Source: Stutzerimonas stutzeri
GTDB lineage: Bacteria > Pseudomonadota > Gammaproteobacteria > Pseudomonadales > Pseudomonadaceae
DNA length: 64,000 nt
Assembly: GCA_002387205.1 (NCBI GenBank)
Contig: DGLA01000012.1
Span: 248,001 to 312,000, forward strand
Direction: 5' to 3'
The notes beneath the pieces are model-generated. The model saw only the letters and a list, made by a program, of their open reading frames with translations, did not search any database and was not told the DNA's origin. Below are positions 60,112 to 64,000 of the stretch, in pieces. The stretch's first letter is position 1. Each line of letters opens with the position of its first letter. Made by a program: the position numbers and the translations under genes.

Positions 60112-61389
60112 ATGACTGTCGTCGTCTTTTTATCGTCGTTGTTTGGCTTCATGGCGTTCGGCATGCCGATCGCCTTCGCGCTGATCCTCACCGGCGCGGT
60201 GCTGATGTGGTATCTGGACTTCTGGGATGTCCAGCTACTGGCGCAGAATCTCCAGGCCGGTGCCGACAGCTTTCCGTTGTTGGCAGTGCCGTTCTTCATC
60301 CTGGCCGGCGAACTGATGAATGCTGGGGGCATTTCCCGGCGGATCATCAACATGGCGCAGGCCTATTTCGGCCATAAGCGCGGTGGCCTCGGTTACGTGG
60401 CGATCGCCGCGTCGGTCCTGCTGGCGAGCATGTCCGGCTCGGCGCTGGCCGATACCGCGGCTCTGGCAACCCTGCTGCTGCCGATGATGCGTGAGCGCGG
60501 CTACCCGTTGAGCTCATCCTCGGGACTGGTAGCTGCCGGCGGCATTATCGCGCCGATCATTCCGCCGTCGATGCCATTCGTTATCTACGGCGTCGTAACC
60601 AACACCTCGATCAGTCAGCTGTTCCTGGCTGGTATGGTTCCTGGGCTGATCATGGGGGCCGGCCTGGTCGTGGCCTGGACGCTGATTGCGCGCAAGATCG
60701 AAGAACCGCCACAGGCGAAGGCAACCGGAGCTGAGCGGCGCAAGGCGCTGGTAGATGGAGCGGCTGCTCTGATGCTGCCGGTAATCATCGTCGGTGGCTT
60801 GCGTTTCGGTCTCTTTACGCCAACCGAGGCGGCGGTTGTGGCAGCGGTCTATGCCTTGGCCGTGTCGACGCTGCTCTATCGTGAACTGAGCTGGGCCGGC
60901 GTAATCGAGGTACTGACCCGTGCCAGTCGCACGACAGCTTCGGTGATGTTCCTCTGTGCCGCAGCGATTGTCTCTGCCTACATGATCACCCTGGCCCAGC
61001 TGCCGGACGAAATCGCCTCGATGCTCGGCCCGCTGGCAGAAGATCCCAAGTTGCTCATGGTCGCCATCATGGTGCTGATGATCGCCATCGGCATGGTGCT
61101 CGACCTGACCCCGACGATCCTGATTCTCGGGCCAGTGCTTGCACCGATTGCCGTCAAGGCTGGCATCGATCCCGTGTATTTCGGCGTGATGTTCGTCCTG
61201 ATCGGCTCCATCGGACTCATCACCCCGCCTGTCGGCACAGTACTGAACGTCGTCGGTGGGATAGGGCGGCTGCGCATGGAAACCCTGGTGCGCGGCGTGA
61301 CCCCATTCTTTGCCATCTACCTGGCCATCGTCATCTTGCTGATCGCGGTGCCGTCGATCATCACCGTGCCCCTGCAATGGCTACGGTGA
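60112..61389 (+). CDS. TRAP transporter large permease (DctM type)
   Basis: A 425-residue polytopic protein of the DctM family. Typical regions are the N-terminal FGFMAFGMPIAFALILTGAV, SFPLLAVPFFILAGELMNAGGISRRI, GSALADTAALATLLLPMM, GGIIAPIIPPSMPFVIYGV, and the late GLITPPVGTVLNVVGGIGRL. TRAP carriers move organic acids using the sodium gradient. It is the second gene of the operon; the small subunit is supplied by the fused gene ahead of it. Confidence 0.94.
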   Translation: MTVVVFLSSLFGFMAFGMPIAFALILTGAVLMWYLDFWDVQLLAQNLQAGADSFPLLAVPFFILAGELMNAGGISRRIINMAQAYFGHKRGGLGYVAIAASVLLASMSGSALADTAALATLLLPMMRERGYPLSSSSGLVAAGGIIAPIIPPSMPFVIYGVVTNTSISQLFLAGMVPGLIMGAGLVVAWTLIARKIEEPPQAKATGAERRKALVDGAAALMLPVIIVGGLRFGLFTPTEAAVVAAVYALAVSTLLYRELSWAGVIEVLTRASRTTASVMFLCAAAIVSAYMITLAQLPDEIASMLGPLAEDPKLLMVAIMVLMIAIGMVLDLTPTILILGPVLAPIAVKAGIDPVYFGVMFVLIGSIGLITPPVGTVLNVVGGIGRLRMETLVRGVTPFFAIYLAIVILLIAVPSIITVPLQWLR

Positions 61390-61444
61390 CTGGAGCGCGA
61401 CCAACAATTCACCCACTCATCCACAACAAGAAAGGTACGACAGC

Positions 61445-62461
61445 ATGAAACGTTTTCTTATAGCCGCACTGACTGCCACGACGCTTGGCAGCGCCATCTC
61501 GGCAGTCACTGTCCAGGCAGCCGACGATATCCGTCCACGGATGATCCGCTTCGGTTACGGACTCAATGAAGACAGCAATCAGGGCCGTGCAGCCAAGGTA
61601 CTCGCCGAGGAGATTGCCAAGGCATCGGACAACAAGCTCAAGGTCCGTACGTTCGGCTCCGCCAGCCTGGGTTCTGATGATCAGATGCAGAACGCCTTGA
61701 TGGGTGGCGCCCAGGAAATGATGGTGGGCTCGACAGCAACCCTGGTGGGCATCGCCGAGGAAATGGCGGTCTGGGATACGCCTTTCCTGTTCGAGAGTGA
61801 AAAGCAGGCGGACTACGTACTGGACGGTCCGGTCGGTCAGAAGGTCATGGACGCGCTGGAAGAGAAAGGCCTGGTGGGTCTGGTGTACTGGGAAAACGGC
61901 TTCCGTAACCTGACCAACAATGTGCGTCCGGTCGAGAAGATGGAAGATTTCAACGGCATCAAGCTGCGCGTGATGCCAAACCCGGTATTCATCGACACCT
62001 TCAAGCAGATGGGCGCCAACGCCGTCCCGCTGCCGTTCTCCGAGCTGTTCACGGCACTGGAAACCAAGGCGGTCGACGGTCAGGAAAACCCCTATAACAC
62101 CATCCTCTCCTCGAAATTCTATGAGGTGCAGAAGTACCTGAGCGTGACCAACCACGTCTACAGCCCCTGGATCGTCACAGCGTCCAAGCGCTGGTGGGAT
62201 GGCCTGTCCGAGACCGAGCAGAAGATCATCATGGATGCGGCCAAGAAGTCGCGTGACTCGGAGCGTCAGGACACCCGTGCCGAAGCTCAGGAGGCGCTGG
62301 CCAAGATCAAGGAACAGGGCATGCAGGTCAACAAGGTCAGCCCGGAAGAAATCCAGCGTATGCGTGAGCAGGCCAAGCCGGCAATCCAGACCGTCGTCGA
62401 TACCGTCGGTGAGCCGCTGTTCAACGAGGTCCAGGCAGAGATCGCCAAGGCACCGAAGTAG
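61445..62461 (+). CDS. TRAP transporter solute-binding protein (DctP type)
   Basis: A 338-residue periplasmic binding protein. A signal peptide (ending VQA-ADD) is followed by the DctP fold, with RFGYGLNEDSNQGRAAKVLAEEI, LGSDDQMQNALMGGAQEMMVGS, and the Arg-containing FNGIKLRVMPNPVFIDTFKQMGANAVPLPFSELFTAL, where the Arg binds the substrate carboxylate in relatives. AAGAAAGG precedes the ATG. By operon context the substrate is gluconate or a related sugar acid. Confidence 0.93.
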   Translation: MKRFLIAALTATTLGSAISAVTVQAADDIRPRMIRFGYGLNEDSNQGRAAKVLAEEIAKASDNKLKVRTFGSASLGSDDQMQNALMGGAQEMMVGSTATLVGIAEEMAVWDTPFLFESEKQADYVLDGPVGQKVMDALEEKGLVGLVYWENGFRNLTNNVRPVEKMEDFNGIKLRVMPNPVFIDTFKQMGANAVPLPFSELFTALETKAVDGQENPYNTILSSKFYEVQKYLSVTNHVYSPWIVTASKRWWDGLSETEQKIIMDAAKKSRDSERQDTRAEAQEALAKIKEQGMQVNKVSPEEIQRMREQAKPAIQTVVDTVGEPLFNEVQAEIAKAPK

Positions 62462-62467
62462 GCTGGT

Positions 62468-62485
62468 GCGCCCCTTCGGGGGCGC
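62468..62485 (+). other. GC-rich hairpin with UUCG loop between dctP and the regulator gene
   Basis: GCGCCCC-TTCG-GGGGCGC, a perfect seven-pair stem closed by a very stable UUCG loop, six bases after the dctP stop. There is no T tract, so it probably protects the 3' end of the binding-protein mRNA or lowers readthrough into the regulator gene rather than ending transcription. Confidence 0.6.
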
Positions 62486-62526
62486 CGTCCCGTTAGTAGC
62501 TGTATTCCTCCCTGTTGGATCCCCTT

Positions 62527-63546
62527 ATGAGCTCTCGCCGTCGCCGCTCGCTGGAGCGAGCCACGTTGTCCGACGTGGCCCGCAGTGCCGGTTGTTCGCT
62601 GATGTCTGCTTCGCGTGCGCTTTCACAACCCGAGCGCGTGTCCGATGCGCTTCGTGAGCGCGTCATGGCGGCAGTCAAGACCCTGGGTTACGTCCCGCAT
62701 ACGGCGGCACGGAACCTCGCAAGTGCGCGATCTAACCTTGTGGCGGTGATCATCCCCTCGCTGTCGAACGCCGTGTTCGTCGATACCGTCGAGGCCATTC
62801 AGCGCGTGCTGATGCCGGCGGGCTACGAGTTGATGATCGGCGTCAGCCACTACCATCCCGAGGAAGACGAGCGCCTCTTGCGCGCTTATCTGGCGCATCA
62901 GCCAGCCGGGCTTCTGGTCACGGGTTTCGAGCGCAGCGACGCCGCGCGCGAAGTGCTCGGCAGCTACACAAGCCCGATCGTAACCCTGATGGAGCTGAGT
63001 GATGCCGAGGAGGAGTACTGCGTCGGTTTTTCCCAGCAGGAGGCAGGGGCGGCGATGACGCGAAGCCTGCTGGAGCGCGGCTATCGCAACATCGCCTTCG
63101 CTGCCGCTCAGCTGGACCCGCGCACCTTGCAGCGCGCCGAAGGCTATCGACAGGTGATGCGCGAGGCTTCGCGTTACGATGCGGCTCTGGAGTTATTGAC
63201 GCCGCAGGTGTCGTCGATCGGGCTGGGCGCCGAATTACTGGACCGGTTGCTGGCGCAGCACCCAAAGATCGATGCGATTTTTTTCAACAACGACGACCTG
63301 GCCCTCGGTGCGCTGTTCCGGGCCCGCCAGCTGGAAATACCGGTGCCGGCGCGGTTGGCGATCGCGGGGTTCAACGATCTGCCTGCGGCAGCCTGGATGC
63401 ATCCGGCGCTGACCACGGTTCGCACCATTCGAGGCGAAATTGGCAAGCTGGCCGGGCAGATGCTGCTTGGCCTGATGCGCGGTGAATTGCCGCCGCAACG
63501 GCGGATCGATGTGGGCTTCGAGGTGGTGATGCGCGAGAGCGCTTGA
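62527..63546 (+). CDS. gntR: LacI-family transcriptional regulator, gluconate type
   Basis: A 339-residue LacI-family repressor. The helix-turn-helix is at about residues 12-40 (ATLSDVARSAGCSLMSASRALSQPERVSD), with the hinge helix VPHTAARNLASARSN. The sugar-binding domain follows, ending GGDVGFEVV-like VDVGFEVVMRESA. It resembles GntR of pseudomonads, which controls gluconate uptake and gluconokinase, and the kinase gene is in the same operon. The start is ATG 62527; a TTG at 62515 is less likely. Confidence 0.88.
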   Translation: MSSRRRRSLERATLSDVARSAGCSLMSASRALSQPERVSDALRERVMAAVKTLGYVPHTAARNLASARSNLVAVIIPSLSNAVFVDTVEAIQRVLMPAGYELMIGVSHYHPEEDERLLRAYLAHQPAGLLVTGFERSDAAREVLGSYTSPIVTLMELSDAEEEYCVGFSQQEAGAAMTRSLLERGYRNIAFAAAQLDPRTLQRAEGYRQVMREASRYDAALELLTPQVSSIGLGAELLDRLLAQHPKIDAIFFNNDDLALGALFRARQLEIPVPARLAIAGFNDLPAAAWMHPALTTVRTIRGEIGKLAGQMLLGLMRGELPPQRRIDVGFEVVMRESA

Positions 63547-63603
63547 TGCAGAGCCGGCAAGCGTTGCACCTACCGGCGTGGTCAGCCGTGTGCCGACGAC
63601 AGA

Positions 63604-64000
63604 TTAGTCGGCCTGCTGCGCTGCAGTGACCTGCTGCGCGATCTCAATCATCTGCTCGCGCATCCAGCGGTTGGCCGGGTCCTGGTCGGTGCTCTCATGC
63701 CAGTAGATGTGGGTTTCCAGCGGCGGGATCTCCACAGGAAGGGGGATTTGATGCAGATCGTGCCGGCGGGCGAATCGCTCGGGAACGGTAACCGCCATGT
63801 CGGTCTGCTGGATCACTTGTGTAGCCATCATATAGTGCTGTGAGCGCAGGGCGATCTTGCGCTGCTGGCCCATTTTGCCAAGCGCCAGATCGACCATGCC
63901 CAGACCGCTGCGCCGGCTGGAAATATGGATGTGCGACAGTGACAGGTACTCCTCGACGCTGAGCTTGTCCCTGGCCAGCGGATGCCCACGGCGCATGGCG
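63604..64000 (-). CDS. LysR-family transcriptional regulator, C-terminal part (5' end outside window)
   Basis: The frame is open to the end of the window, so this is the C-terminal 130 or so residues of a LysR-type regulator. The helix-turn-helix part is outside. The visible part of the substrate-binding domain includes MRRGHPLARDKLSVEEYLSLSHIHIS, SQHYMMATQVIQQTDMAVTVPERFA and HIYWHESTDQDPANRWMREQM, all typical of the family. It is convergent with the gluconate regulator gene. Target genes are unknown. Confidence 0.88.
   Translation of the reverse strand, partial: AMRRGHPLARDKLSVEEYLSLSHIHISSRRSGLGMVDLALGKMGQQRKIALRSQHYMMATQVIQQTDMAVTVPERFARRHDLHQIPLPVEIPPLETHIYWHESTDQDPANRWMREQMIEIAQQVTAAQQAD

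Noticed and set aside
62468..62485. A rho-independent terminator after dctP
   Set aside because: The stem is strong but no T tract follows; described as an intercistronic hairpin instead.
1..64000. Insertion sequences, prophage, CRISPR arrays, toxin-antitoxin pairs, tRNA or rRNA genes
   Set aside because: I looked for transposase or integrase motifs, repeat-spacer periodicity, cloverleaf-like sequences and small paired genes and found none I could support.

Overview
The window is chromosomal DNA from a gamma-proteobacterium of the family Pseudomonadaceae, most like the Pseudomonas stutzeri (Stutzerimonas) group. The evidence is family-specific gene content and order: cfrX-cmpX-sigX-oprF, the lipoprotein gene oprI beside an L,D-transpeptidase gene, ThrH, selD-selU, a MoxR/DUF58/TgpA operon, and a GntR-type prp operon with acnD and prpF. 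GC content is high and even. I see no insertion sequence, prophage, CRISPR array, rRNA or tRNA gene, so this is core genome rather than a genomic island.

Layout. 1-7754: two alpha/beta hydrolases (the first cut by the window edge), a DUF4892 protein, an AI-2E-type permease, a patatin-like phospholipase, the selenium pair selD-selU, a small lipoprotein and a flavin reductase. 7909-12727: MoxR ATPase, DUF58 protein, TgpA-type transglutaminase and a thioesterase. 12807-22900: a chemoreceptor, tatD, an MltF-like lytic transglycosylase, greB, the YbbA/YbbP-type ABC system divergent from tesA, a small Cys-rich protein, an L,D-transpeptidase and oprI. 23326-30221: small acetyltransferase, DAHP synthase, a PanE-like reductase, cysB, cysH, thrH and pabB. 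30268-33319: a compact operon of ATP-grasp ligase, catalytically dead transglutaminase with a multi-span membrane domain, and a retropepsin-like protease. 33502-40377: the 2-methylcitrate operon with its GntR regulator and two matching operators. 40483-43830: ppsR divergent from ppsA. 43979-48425: rraA, zntB-like gene and the cell-envelope stress set cfrX-cmpX-sigX-oprF. 48971-54069: a small hypothetical gene, a Cache chemoreceptor, uppP and an ABC-F ATPase. 54291-57194: a TonB receptor with a Zur-like operator, plus a DUF4198 periplasmic protein. 57318-58712: zapE and a parvulin. 58835-63546: a TRAP-type gluconate uptake operon. 63604-end: 3' part of a LysR regulator.

The most unusual locus is the TRAP operon. 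Its first gene fuses a gluconokinase to the small membrane subunit (DctQ) of a TRAP transporter, so uptake and phosphorylation may be physically joined. The operator in front of this gene has a near-copy inside the linker between the two domains, as if an old intergenic regulatory region had become coding. Other points worth following are the Zur-like site on the -10 region of the TonB receptor promoter, with a putative metal-binding DUF4198 partner; the ATP-grasp/dead transglutaminase/retropepsin operon, whose product is unknown to me; and the paired prp operators flanking a readable promoter. All functional calls rest on reading motifs by eye; no database search was run.
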